DNA of 64,000 nt from Paraburkholderia antibiotica (lineage in GTDB: Bacteria > Pseudomonadota > Gammaproteobacteria > Burkholderiales > Burkholderiaceae): positions 1 through 64,000 of the forward strand of contig NZ_JABBFZ010000009.1 in the NCBI RefSeq assembly GCF_012927125.1, in the 5' to 3' direction. This document shows, piece by piece, positions 42,511 through 51,362 of the stretch. The stretch's first letter is position 1, and every line of letters starts with the position of its first letter. The notes under the pieces are model-generated. The model saw nothing but the letters and a program-made list of their open reading frames with translations, was not told the origin of the DNA and did not search any database. The position numbers and the translations under genes are program-made.

Positions 42511-42839
42511 GCGCCATCGTCGCCGTCGTGACCGTCACCGTCGTGGCCGTCGTCGCCGCTATCGCCATCGTCGCCGTGGTGTTTGCGGTGTTTCGCGCCG
42601 TGGCCGTCATGGCCGTCGTCGCCATCGTCACCGCCGTCGTCGCCATTGCTGGCCAGCTTGAGCGCGGCCGTTTTTGCATCCGCGCGACTCGCTTCGTTCA
42701 AGCTCCGTGGCATGGTCGACGCATTGACCGTGGGCACCGCTTGCGGTTGCGGTTGTTCGGCAGTCGCGTTCGCCACGCCGAGCTTGCCCAGTACACCGAC
42801 GGTCGTCACGATGGTCGCTATGTAACGTCGCTTTATCAC
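42507..42839 (-). CDS. small secreted Asp/His/Gly-rich protein
   Basis: A 110-residue protein. Residues 1-26 form a signal peptide (MIKRRY then IATIVTTVGVLGKLGVANA). A middle section (QPQAVPTVNASTMPRSLNE) leads to a 45-residue tail built from GDDG, GHDG and KHRKHH units, with about 17 Asp and 7 His and no Cys. Such a tail could bind Ca, Zn or other metal ions. The stop overlaps the start of the 2-oxoglutarate oxygenase gene. Upstream is a 159-bp gap to mhpC, enough for a separate promoter. Known family not recognised; candidate precursor of a modified peptide. Confidence 0.75.
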   Translation of the reverse strand: MIKRRYIATIVTTVGVLGKLGVANATAEQPQPQAVPTVNASTMPRSLNEASRADAKTAALKLASNGDDGGDDGDDGHDGHGAKHRKHHGDDGDSGDDGHDGDGHDGDDGA

Positions 42840-42998
42840 TATCCCTTACCCCATTGGCCAATCGAGTCTCGAAGGCTAGCAGAGGAGAAAACGGATAAAT
42901 ATGGTAGCAATACGAAAGCGCCACCGGCACAGCGCACGCAAGCCGGCAACCGGCGCGCCACCTGCAACGACGCACCGATCACCAGCAGCAAGCGCGCA

Positions 42999-43877
42999 TT
43001 AGCGCGCGAAGAACTCCACCACCATCTTGTTGAATTTCTCCGCGTGTTCCCACTGCGCCCAGTGTCCACAGCGACCAAACACATGCAGATCCGCGTTCGG
43101 CATACCGGCGACCAGCTTCAGGCCGATATCCATCGGCACGAAGCGATCGTCGCGGCCCCAGATCAGCAGCGTCGGCGCAACCACTTCGCTCAGGCGCGGG
43201 CCGAAGTCGTTGAACTGCTTCGGATTCGCGGCGAGACTCGCGACGAAGTTCTCGAGGTGATCGCGCCGCGCCAGCATGTTCGCGAGACGTGCCTGCATCA
43301 GGTCTTCGGTCAGCGCCTTCGAGTCGAACACGAACACGCTCATCATGCGCTGCAGGTTCTCGATCGTCGGGTTGCGGTACAGCCCTTGCAGTAGCTTGAT
43401 GCCTTCGGTCGGCATCGGCACGAACTGGCTCGGACCGCCGGTGCCGCCGCCCATCAACACGAGCTTGCCGACGCGTTGCGGCTCGGCGAGCGCGAACGCG
43501 ACCGCGCTATGGCCGCCCATCGAGTTGCCGATGATATGCACGCGCTGGATATCGAGCGCATCGAGCAGCGCCTTCAGCGAGCGCGCGTTCAGCTCCGAGC
43601 GCGACCCCTTGCAGACGATCGGATCGCTCTTGCCCCAGCCGAAGCAGTCCATCAGGATCACGCGATAGCCGGCTGCGACGAGCGGCTCGACGTTGCGGTT
43701 GAAGTTCGCCCAGCCAGTCGCGCCCGGACCCGAGCCGTGCAGCATCACGACCGTTTCGGCGCCCTGCCCGACGTCGTTGTAGTGCAGCTGCATCTCGCGG
43801 CCATCTTCGGTAATCCGAACGAACCGGCTGGTCGCTTCTTCGGTAATCGCCGTGGTCTGCGTGTTGGTGTTGCTCAT
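42999..43877 (-). CDS. mhpC: 2-hydroxy-6-oxonona-2,4-dienedioate hydrolase
   Basis: A 292-residue alpha/beta hydrolase starting at MSNTNTQTTAITEE with AGGAA upstream. MLHGSGPGATGWANFNRN forms the oxyanion region of meta-cleavage hydrolases, GNSMGGHSAVAFAL holds the nucleophile Ser, LLIWGRDDRFVP the Asp and GRCGHWAQWEHAEKF the His. It cleaves the MhpB ring-fission product into 2-hydroxypenta-2,4-dienoate and succinate. It is last in the operon here, after mhpT; in E. coli it sits between mhpB and mhpD. Confidence 0.92.
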   Translation of the reverse strand: MSNTNTQTTAITEEATSRFVRITEDGREMQLHYNDVGQGAETVVMLHGSGPGATGWANFNRNVEPLVAAGYRVILMDCFGWGKSDPIVCKGSRSELNARSLKALLDALDIQRVHIIGNSMGGHSAVAFALAEPQRVGKLVLMGGGTGGPSQFVPMPTEGIKLLQGLYRNPTIENLQRMMSVFVFDSKALTEDLMQARLANMLARRDHLENFVASLAANPKQFNDFGPRLSEVVAPTLLIWGRDDRFVPMDIGLKLVAGMPNADLHVFGRCGHWAQWEHAEKFNKMVVEFFAR

Positions 43878-43958
43878 GTCGAATTCCTTTCTGTCACGGG
43901 TTGAGTGATCGCGGACCGCCGTCGACGGCAAGCCCGCGCTGTCTTTCAGGCCGCCGTG

Positions 43959-45230
43959 TTATTGCGCGGCCGCCGGGGTATAACGAAGCGCCGAGCGGCT
44001 TACCACGAGCCACGCCGAGATGGCCGCGATCACGATCAGCGGAATGCTCGCGCCGAGCAGCACGCTCGCGCCCTGGCCGATCGCCAGCAGTTGCCCGGCG
44101 ATCAACGGTCCGAGGATCGAGCCGAGACGCCCCACCGCGACCGCCGCGCCGACGCCGGTGCCGCGCACTTCGGTCGGATACAGGCTGCTCGCGAGCGCAT
44201 ACAGCACCGATTGGCCGCCGACGAGGAACAGCCCCGCCAGCAGTCCGCCCCACGCCATCGACGTGCCGCCGCTCGCGCTCAGCAACGCACCGAGCGCGAC
44301 CACGATGCCGACATACATGCCCGCGACCGTGCGACGCCGGCCCATCCGGTCCATCATGCCGGCGATCACGATCGCGCCGATACCGCCGCCGAGGTTGAAC
44401 ATCATCTGCACGACGCCCGACTGCACGCGCGTGAGACCGCGCGTCAACACCAGCGACGGCAGCCAGTTGATCAGGAAGTACAGCACGATCAGCGTGCCGA
44501 GATAGCTGATCCACAACGCGATCGTCGTCGCGGCGCGGCCTTCCTGCCACAACGCGTGCGTCACGCTGGCCGACGCCTCGCGCTGTGCACCCTTCGCCGC
44601 GCGAGTGGCACGCGACGCGACGAACTGCGACGACTCGCGCAGGAACAACCCGAGCAGCGGCAGCACCAGCAACGGCCCGAAGCCGCCGACGTAGAAGATA
44701 TGCCGCCAGTCCGCATCGCCCGGACTCAGAATGCCGACCACCGCCGCGAGCGCCGCGCCGAACGGCATGCCGCAATACATCGCGCCGACCGCGGTGTTGC
44801 GCTGATCGGGCCGCGCCGCTTCCGTGCACAGCGCGATCAGATTCGGCATCGCCGCGCCGAGCCCGAGGCCGGTCAGAAAGCGCGCGGCGAGCAGGCTGTT
44901 CAGGTCCCACACGTGCGCGGTCGCGAGCGAGAAGATGCCGAACAGCGCGACCGACCACATCAGCACGCGCTTGCGCCCGAGCCGGTCGGCGAGACGTCCG
45001 CCGATCGCCGCGCCCGGCAACAGCCCGAATGCGCCGATGCTGAAGGCCCAGCCCATCTGCGCGACCGCGAGATGAAACTCGCGCGCCATGCGCGGCGCGG
45101 CGAGGCCGGTGGATTGCAGGTCCAGCCCTTCGAGCAGCGCGACGATCAGACAGAGCCCGATCGTCAGCGCGCCGTTGGTGGGTGGGTGCGTCGACGGGGT
45201 CGACTGCGTCGTTTGCGTTGACTGCCGCAT
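43959..45230 (-). CDS. mhpT: 3-hydroxyphenylpropionate MFS transporter (AAHS family)
   Basis: A 423-residue permease; the ATG of MRQSTQTTQ is chosen because GGAGA lies just upstream. The aromatic acid:proton symporter signature LLEGLDLQSTGLAAPRMAR is in TM1, with GGRLADRLGRKRVLMWSV (motif A) and RFLTGLGLGAAMPN in TM4. About 12 TM segments. It takes up 3-(3-hydroxyphenyl)propionate for the operon and lies between mhpE and mhpC. Confidence 0.88.
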   Translation of the reverse strand: MRQSTQTTQSTPSTHPPTNGALTIGLCLIVALLEGLDLQSTGLAAPRMAREFHLAVAQMGWAFSIGAFGLLPGAAIGGRLADRLGRKRVLMWSVALFGIFSLATAHVWDLNSLLAARFLTGLGLGAAMPNLIALCTEAARPDQRNTAVGAMYCGMPFGAALAAVVGILSPGDADWRHIFYVGGFGPLLVLPLLGLFLRESSQFVASRATRAAKGAQREASASVTHALWQEGRAATTIALWISYLGTLIVLYFLINWLPSLVLTRGLTRVQSGVVQMMFNLGGGIGAIVIAGMMDRMGRRRTVAGMYVGIVVALGALLSASGGTSMAWGGLLAGLFLVGGQSVLYALASSLYPTEVRGTGVGAAVAVGRLGSILGPLIAGQLLAIGQGASVLLGASIPLIVIAAISAWLVVSRSALRYTPAAAQ

Positions 45231-45332
45231 AAAAGTCTCCAATGTGAATCAGCGTCGCTCTGCCGGCGACCTTGCTGCTTGAAATGAACACTGCACGCAG
45301 AGCCTGGCGGGCCGTGCGTGCAGTGTTCGGGG

Positions 45333-46364
45333 TTATGAAGCCACGGTTTCGGTGGCTTGCGCGCGCTTCAGATCCAGCGCAACGTCGACGATCATGTCTT
45401 CCTGGCCACCGACCATGCAGCGCTTGCCCAGCTCGACCAGAATGTCCACGGTCTTCAGGCCGTACTTGTTCGCGGCCACTTCCGCGTGACGCAGGAAGCT
45501 CGAATAGACGCCCGCATAACCGAGCGCGAGGGTCTCGCGATCGACGCGCACCGGCCGATCCTGCAACGGCCGCACGATGTCGTCGGCGGCGTCCATCAGC
45601 GTGTACAGATCGGTGCCGTGATGCCAGCCCGCGCGCTCGGCCGCGGCGATGAACACTTCGAGCGGCGCATTGCCCGCGCCCGCGCCCATGCCGGCGAGCG
45701 ACGCATCGATACGATCGCAGCCCTCTTCGACCGCGACCATCGAGTTCGCCACGCCCAGCGACAAGTTGTGGTGCGCGTGCATGCCGGTCTTCGTCTCGGG
45801 CTTGAGCACCGCCTTCAAGGCGCGAAAGCGCGCGCGCACGTCGTTCATCGTCAGCGCGCCGCCCGAGTCGACCACGTAGATGCAGGTCGCGCCGTAGCTT
45901 TCCATCTTCTTCGCTTCGACCGCGAGGTTTTCCGGCGTGGTCATGTGGCTCATCATCAGGAAGCCGACCGTGTCCATGCCGAGTTCGCGCGCGTATTCGA
46001 TGTGCTGCCTCGAGATGTCCGCTTCGGTGCAGTGCGTGGCGACGCGCACGATGCGCGCGCCCGCGTTGTAGGCCGCCTTCAGATCGTGGATCGTGCCGAT
46101 GCCGGGCAGCAGCAGCGTCGCGATCTGCGCGTGCTTCAGCACGTCGGCGACCGCCTCGATCCATTCGAGGTCGCTATGCGCGCCGAAACCGTAGTTGAAG
46201 CTCGAGCCTTGCAGGCCGTCGCCATGCGCGACTTCGATGCTGTCCACCTTGGCTTTGTCCAGCGCGCGTGCGATGTCCTGCACGTTCTGGATCGAGTACT
46301 GGTGACGAATGGCGTGGCTGCCGTCACGCAACGTCACGTCGGAGATATAGAGTTTCTTGTCCAT
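45333..46364 (-). CDS. mhpE: 4-hydroxy-2-oxovalerate aldolase
   Basis: A 343-residue TIM-barrel aldolase of the DRE/HMGL-like class with AGGAG before the ATG. DVTLRDGSHAIRHQYS gives the metal-binding Asp and catalytic Arg; MHAHHNLSLGVANSM holds the two metal-binding His. It splits 4-hydroxy-2-oxopentanoate into pyruvate and acetaldehyde and forms a channelling complex with the acylating dehydrogenase encoded just upstream. The length matches BphI/DmpG relatives. Confidence 0.95.
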   Translation of the reverse strand: MDKKLYISDVTLRDGSHAIRHQYSIQNVQDIARALDKAKVDSIEVAHGDGLQGSSFNYGFGAHSDLEWIEAVADVLKHAQIATLLLPGIGTIHDLKAAYNAGARIVRVATHCTEADISRQHIEYARELGMDTVGFLMMSHMTTPENLAVEAKKMESYGATCIYVVDSGGALTMNDVRARFRALKAVLKPETKTGMHAHHNLSLGVANSMVAVEEGCDRIDASLAGMGAGAGNAPLEVFIAAAERAGWHHGTDLYTLMDAADDIVRPLQDRPVRVDRETLALGYAGVYSSFLRHAEVAANKYGLKTVDILVELGKRCMVGGQEDMIVDVALDLKRAQATETVAS

Positions 46365-46385
46365 GCGAAAGTCTCCTGATGTCGC

Positions 46386-47327
46386 TTATGCCTGCACGAG
46401 CGCTTGCGCCATGCGCTCGGCGGTCGCGAGCGCGGCCGAAGTCATGATGTCGAGGTTGCCTGCGTACGCGGGCAGATAGTGGGCGGCGCCTTCCACCTCG
46501 ATGAACACCGAGGTCTTCAGGCCGCTGAACTTGCCGAGACCCGGAATGTTCAGCGGCGCGCTCGCGCCGATTTCGTCGAACTGCACCTTCTGCTTCAGGC
46601 GATAGCCCGGCACGTAGGCCTGCACCGCAGCGGCCATCTGTTCGATCGACGCTTCCACCTTCGCGCGGTCCGCGAGTTCGGACAGCGTGTAGACGGTGTC
46701 GCGCATCATCACCGGCGGCTCGGCCGGGTTCAGGATGATGATCGCCTTGCCCTTCGCCGCGCCGCCGACCACTTCGATCGCCTTCGAGGTGGTTTCGGTG
46801 AATTCGTCGATATTCGCGCGCGTGCCCGGACCGGCCGACTTGCTGCTGATCGACGCGACGATTTCCGCGTAATGCACCTGCGCGACGCGCGACACCGCCG
46901 CGACCATCGGGATCGTCGCCTGACCGCCGCAGGTGACCATGTTCACGTTCAGCGCGGCGAGCTGCGCGTCGAGATTGACGACCGGCACGCAGTACGGGCC
47001 GATCGCGGCCGGCGTCAGGTCGATCAGACGGATGCCGGGCTTCAGCGCGCGCAGGAACGCGTCGTTCTTCACGTGCGCGCCGGCCGAGGTCGCGTCGAAC
47101 ACGACGTCGATGTCGCTGAACACCGGCAGGCGCGTGAGACCTTCCACGCCTTCGTGAGTGGTCGCGACGCCGAGCCGCGCGGCGCGCGCGAGACCGTCCG
47201 AGTTCGGATCGATGCCGACCATCGCCGCGACTTCGAGATGCTTGCCATGCCGCAGGATCTTGATCATCAGATCGGTGCCGATATTGCCCGAGCCGATGAT
47301 CGCGGCCTTGAGTTTTTCGCTTGCCAT
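46386..47327 (-). CDS. mhpF: acetaldehyde dehydrogenase (acylating)
   Basis: A 313-residue enzyme from the ATG of MASEKLKAAIIGSGNIG; a TTG four codons earlier is in frame but overlaps the GAGGA ribosome site. The Rossmann motif is AIIGSGNIGTD, and the thioester-forming Cys is in MVTCGGQATIPMVAAVSR. It converts acetaldehyde, NAD and CoA to acetyl-CoA and works as a complex with MhpE. The gap to mhpE is 21 bp. Confidence 0.95.
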   Translation of the reverse strand: MASEKLKAAIIGSGNIGTDLMIKILRHGKHLEVAAMVGIDPNSDGLARAARLGVATTHEGVEGLTRLPVFSDIDVVFDATSAGAHVKNDAFLRALKPGIRLIDLTPAAIGPYCVPVVNLDAQLAALNVNMVTCGGQATIPMVAAVSRVAQVHYAEIVASISSKSAGPGTRANIDEFTETTSKAIEVVGGAAKGKAIIILNPAEPPVMMRDTVYTLSELADRAKVEASIEQMAAAVQAYVPGYRLKQKVQFDEIGASAPLNIPGLGKFSGLKTSVFIEVEGAAHYLPAYAGNLDIMTSAALATAERMAQALVQA

Positions 47328-47372
47328 TTGAGTCCTCAATCGAGTGAATGCGATTGCTTGCGAGTGCCTGTT

Positions 47373-48182
47373 TTAAGCGGAGAAAGTCGCGCGAACGCTG
47401 CCGAGGCCGTCGATCTGCGCGCAGAAGGTGCCGGGTTGTTTAACCGCGACCATGGGTCCGAGCGCGCCGGTCATCAGCACGTCGCCGGCACGCAGCGGCG
47501 TGCCGAGCCGGACCATGCGGTCCGCGAGCCATGTGGCGGCGTTCAGCGGATTGCCGAGACACGCGGCGCCGTTGCCGCGCGACAATACTTCGGATTCCTG
47601 CGAGAGCGTCATCGCGCAGGCCGCGAGATCGAGATCGCGCAGCAGCACCGGGCGGCTGCCCAGCACGAAGCGCGCGCTCGACGCGTTGTCCGCGACCGTA
47701 TCGACGAAGCGGATGTTCCAGCCTTCGATGCGGCTGTCCACCACCTCGATCGCCGCGACCGCATAGGCGGTGGCGCGAACCAGGTCGGCGTAGGTATGAC
47801 GCTCGTGAATCAGATCGTGTTCGAGCACCAGCGCGATTTCGGCCTCGACCTTCGGCTGGATCAGTTCCGCGAGCGGAATCGGCTGGCTGTCGCCGTACGC
47901 CATCGACGCGAACAGCGCGCCGAAATCGGGCTGATCGACGCCGAGCTGACGCTGCACCGCGGGCGACGTCAGGCCGATCTTGCGACCGACCACGCGCTCG
48001 CCGAGGGCGACGCGCGCGGCGACGTTGACCTGCTGCACCGCGTACGCGAGTTGTTCGGCGTCGGCCGGGTTCGACAGTGCGGCGAAGCTCGGGTCGTCGC
48101 GCAACGGCGCGATGGTCTGGCCGCTGCGTTCGGATTCGCGCAGGCGCTGCGCGAGCGCTTCGGCATGGTTGGGAGTGTTCAT
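47373..48182 (-). CDS. mhpD: 2-keto-4-pentenoate hydratase
   Basis: A 269-residue protein of the fumarylacetoacetase-like hydratase family from the ATG of MNTPNHAEALAQRL. VVGRKIGLTSPAVQRQLGV and KVEAEIALVLEHDL carry the metal-binding acidic residues of the MhpD/DmpE group, and the end has GALGPMVAVKQPGTFCAQ. It hydrates 2-hydroxypenta-2,4-dienoate to 4-hydroxy-2-oxopentanoate. A longer frame reaching upstream is an out-of-frame shadow of mhpB. Confidence 0.92.
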   Translation of the reverse strand: MNTPNHAEALAQRLRESERSGQTIAPLRDDPSFAALSNPADAEQLAYAVQQVNVAARVALGERVVGRKIGLTSPAVQRQLGVDQPDFGALFASMAYGDSQPIPLAELIQPKVEAEIALVLEHDLIHERHTYADLVRATAYAVAAIEVVDSRIEGWNIRFVDTVADNASSARFVLGSRPVLLRDLDLAACAMTLSQESEVLSRGNGAACLGNPLNAATWLADRMVRLGTPLRAGDVLMTGALGPMVAVKQPGTFCAQIDGLGSVRATFSA

Positions 48183-48235
48183 GGCGGGTTCCAGATTCGG
48201 GTGGGCGTTAGACGATGGCCGATAAGCTTTGGCCG

Positions 48236-49186
48236 TTAAGCGTTGGCCGTAACGGGCCGCGCATGCATCGCACCGAAGCCCGCGATCCATTCCGGGATCG
48301 CACGGTAGTAATCGAGCGACGCGCGATACGGGCCGCTCGCGTTCAGTGCGCCGAACGCAGCGATCCACGTGCGGATTTCGTGCGCCGACTTGCCGGCCTC
48401 GCGCGTGATCGCGTTGTTGGTGAGGCCGTCGAGCGCGGTCAGTTCGCCGTCTTCGAGCAGCTTCATAAAGGCGCGATCCCAGTCGGGATTGAGCGGATGC
48501 AGAGGGCTGTCGCCGCCCGCGAACGCACGCGCCGCCGCGATCGTGCGTGCCTGACGCGCCGCGCGCGATTCGGCCGACGGATTGCGCCCAGCGATCAGAC
48601 GCTCGACGACTTCGTCGCTCGCGCCCGCCAGTTCCGGCACCGGCGGCTCGTGCGAAATGCCGCCCGAACCGATCAGGAGCACGCGCTTGTTCATGCGTGC
48701 GAGCGCACGGCCCAGCGCATCGCCGAGCAGACGCGCGCGGCGGCACGACGCCATCGGCGGGGCGACCGAGTTGATGAACACCGGCACCACCGGATAGCGG
48801 TCGAGACCGCCCGTCAGCAGTTCCAGCGCTTGCGCGCAGCCGTGGTCGACCTGCATCCGGTACGACACCGCGACGTCGACGTCGCTCGCGAGCACCGCTT
48901 CGGCGAGTTCGAGCGCGGTGTCGGCGGGGACGTTCAGCGGGCCGGCGAGGCTCTTGAAGTCACCGATCGCGCTCGCCGACGCGCCGATGCAGAACGGCGG
49001 CATCACGTCATAGAAGAAACCGTTGTAGTGGTCGGGCGCGAACACGACGACCAGTTCGGGATCGAACTCGACGACGCGCGCGCGCGCCGCCGCATGCAGG
49101 CGCTCCACTTCCGCGACGACCTCGGGCGCGGGATCGACATAGCCGTGCAATGGCGTGTGCGACAGACATTCGAGCAGCATCGGCAT
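48236..49186 (-). CDS. mhpB: 3-(2,3-dihydroxyphenyl)propionate 1,2-dioxygenase
   Basis: A 316-residue class III (LigB-type) extradiol dioxygenase. LECLSHTPLHGYVDP at the start and FAPDHYNGFFYDVMPPFCIG carry iron ligands; MQVDHGCAQALELL and GSGGISHEPPVPEL carry the two catalytic His. It opens the catechol ring of 2,3-dihydroxyphenylpropionate by meta cleavage. Its ATG follows the mhpA stop directly, with no spacer, consistent with coupled translation. Confidence 0.95.
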   Translation of the reverse strand: MPMLLECLSHTPLHGYVDPAPEVVAEVERLHAAARARVVEFDPELVVVFAPDHYNGFFYDVMPPFCIGASASAIGDFKSLAGPLNVPADTALELAEAVLASDVDVAVSYRMQVDHGCAQALELLTGGLDRYPVVPVFINSVAPPMASCRRARLLGDALGRALARMNKRVLLIGSGGISHEPPVPELAGASDEVVERLIAGRNPSAESRAARQARTIAAARAFAGGDSPLHPLNPDWDRAFMKLLEDGELTALDGLTNNAITREAGKSAHEIRTWIAAFGALNASGPYRASLDYYRAIPEWIAGFGAMHARPVTANA

Positions 49187-49187
49187 A

Positions 49188-51062
49188 TCAGGCTCCGGCA
49201 GTAGCGGTTGCGGGGGTGGTGGGGGTGGAGAAAGTCAGCACGCCGTCGTGCGCGACTGCCGCTTCATGGTTCGCGTCGGCTGCGTTCGCACGCGTCGCCG
49301 CGTCGAGATGCAGCTTCGCCGCGAGTTCGACGATCGACTGCGAGACCCGCTGCGGCGAGCACATGCCCGCGACAAAACGATCGGGACGCAGCAGCACGAC
49401 CGATTCCGGCACGCGCGCGAACCACTCCTTCATCCGCGTGTTGACGTCGCCGATCGCGATCACGCCGTCGGGTACGTCGTCGTGGAATACCAGTTGCGTG
49501 TCCGGCTTCGCGAGCACGAAGCAGCCGCCGAGCCGTTGCCAGATCGCGCGCGCTTCCGCCGACAGACCGAAGGTCGGATCGGAACCCCAGCCGATGATCG
49601 CGAAGCGGTTGCCGAGCACGTCGTCGAGACGCAGCACGTCGCCGCTCACCGTGCGCACGCGCGGCTGGATGAACATGCGGCCGACCGGCGAGTGGCAATG
49701 CGGGTCGCGGCCATACACGAGACGACCGAGGCGCGACTCGCGCTTCTCGCTCATCAGACCGAACAGGCGGCCCGGCGCCGAATGACCCGAGCGTTCGAGC
49801 ACGCGCGCGAGCCAGCCGTTCTTGCGCGGCGTGCGCGCGAGCAGCACCACGCCGGTTTCGTAGCGCGGCATCGGCTTGAAGCGCATTTCGACGAAGTAGC
49901 GTTTGACCGCGGGGAACCAGTTGAACGTCCGCACGAAGGCGTCGCGGAACTTGATGCCGAAGCGGCTCGTCGGCGCGAAGATGTCGCCGGCCACCTCCGA
50001 CAGGTGGATCATCGAGCGCGCATGCGCGCGGCGTTCGGCGGTGTAGGTGTCGAGCAGCGCGTCGCCGGCCTGGCCCTTGACCACCATCGCGAGTTTCCAG
50101 CCGAGGTTGCTGGCGTCGCGAATGCCGCTGTTGTAGCCCTGGCCCTGCCACACCGGCATGATGTGCGCGGCGTCGCCGGCAAGCAGCACGCGCTTCACGC
50201 GGAAGCTGCTCGCGAGCCGCGCGTTGTGCGTATAGACGCGCTTGCGGATGTAGTCGACCTTGTCCGGTTCGGCGACGACCTTGCGGATCAGCGCGGCCAG
50301 GTTCTCCGGCTTCGACAGTTCTGCCTCGGTCTCGCCGGGCATCACCATGAATTCGAAGCGGCGGATGCCGTGCGGCAATGCGGCCGACACGTACGGACGG
50401 CTCGGATCGCAATGCATGTACACATGCGGCGAACCGATCGGATCGTTGCGCACGTCGACGACGATCCATTGATTCGGCTTGGTACGGCCTTCGAACGGCA
50501 CGTCGAGCACGCGGCGCACGAAGCTGTTGCCGCCGTCGGCGCCGACCATGTACGACGCGCGAATCGTGCGGCACACGCCCTGCACGTCTTCCGCTTCGAT
50601 CGTGACGCCGTCGTTGTCCTGAGTGAACGAACTGACCGCGTGGCCGAACAGCACTTCGACGTGCGCAAAGCGCGCGAGCCCTTCGTACAGCACGCGATCG
50701 GCCAGCGGTTGAATGAACGCGTTGCGGCGCGACCAGCCGAATTCGTCGGTGCGCGGCTCGATCGAGGCAAAGCAATGACCCGTGCTCGTCACGAAGCGCA
50801 TCCAGTGATCGGGGGTGGTGTGCGGCAGCAGCGCGTCGGCGAGACCGACCGACTGGAACACGCGCAATGCTTCGTCGTCCAGACCAATGGCGCGCGGATA
50901 GTCGATGATCTTTTCGAGCTTTTCGATCAGCACGACGCGCACGCCTTGCAGACCGAGATAATTGGCGATCATCAGACCGACCGGGCCGGCGCCGATAATC
51001 GCGACGTCGGTGGTGAGTGCGCCGTGGCCTTGAGCGGCCACCGGATCGAGCGACGAGGGCAT
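49188..51062 (-). CDS. mhpA: 3-(3-hydroxyphenyl)propionate hydroxylase
   Basis: A 624-residue flavoprotein aromatic hydroxylase. VAIIGAGPVGLMIANYLGLQ is the FAD Rossmann motif, IIDYPRAIGLDDEALRVFQS the MhpA-type active-site loop, and LLAGDAAHIMPVWQGQGYN the second FAD (GD) motif. The C-terminal thioredoxin-like region is longer than in E. coli MhpA (about 554 residues). It adds a hydroxyl ortho to the phenol using NADH and O2. It is the first gene of the operon, facing the mhpR promoter region. Confidence 0.95.
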   Translation of the reverse strand: MPSSLDPVAAQGHGALTTDVAIIGAGPVGLMIANYLGLQGVRVVLIEKLEKIIDYPRAIGLDDEALRVFQSVGLADALLPHTTPDHWMRFVTSTGHCFASIEPRTDEFGWSRRNAFIQPLADRVLYEGLARFAHVEVLFGHAVSSFTQDNDGVTIEAEDVQGVCRTIRASYMVGADGGNSFVRRVLDVPFEGRTKPNQWIVVDVRNDPIGSPHVYMHCDPSRPYVSAALPHGIRRFEFMVMPGETEAELSKPENLAALIRKVVAEPDKVDYIRKRVYTHNARLASSFRVKRVLLAGDAAHIMPVWQGQGYNSGIRDASNLGWKLAMVVKGQAGDALLDTYTAERRAHARSMIHLSEVAGDIFAPTSRFGIKFRDAFVRTFNWFPAVKRYFVEMRFKPMPRYETGVVLLARTPRKNGWLARVLERSGHSAPGRLFGLMSEKRESRLGRLVYGRDPHCHSPVGRMFIQPRVRTVSGDVLRLDDVLGNRFAIIGWGSDPTFGLSAEARAIWQRLGGCFVLAKPDTQLVFHDDVPDGVIAIGDVNTRMKEWFARVPESVVLLRPDRFVAGMCSPQRVSQSIVELAAKLHLDAATRANAADANHEAAVAHDGVLTFSTPTTPATATAGA

Positions 51063-51321
51063 GTTGTCTCCTTTGGCGACCAGAGCGATACGTGGGCTCT
51101 TACTCCGGTCTCATGCAGGTAGTTGCCTGGCGCGCCGCGTTTTCGGCGGTCGCGTCAGATAACGAACTTGATCGGGATAAACAGGGAGCGCGGCGGCCGG
51201 GAACCGGCCGTGGCCATGGCGAGAAAGTCGCCTGAGGACAACAGCTTGCGTCTCCATGAAATCTTTGATTTGTTGGCAAGTCTAGGACCGGTCCTCCGCG
51301 CGCTCAACAAAATGTCGAAAT

Positions 51322-51338
51322 TGTGCATAGAATGCACA
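51322..51338. promoter_or_regulatory. MhpR operator candidate
   Basis: TGTGCAT-AGA-ATGCACA: perfect 7-bp arms with a 3-bp centre, 24 bp before the mhpR start and about 260 bp from mhpA. It shares the TGCAC arms and overall length of the known E. coli MhpR operator (GGTGCACCTGGTGCACA). Confidence 0.65.
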
Positions 51339-51362
51339 CAGTTGATTTTATTGAGGTTTTAT

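Noticed and set aside
47373..48746. Long form of the mhpD frame reaching into mhpB
   Set aside because: The added part is the out-of-frame shadow of mhpB; MhpD homology begins at the ATG at 48182.
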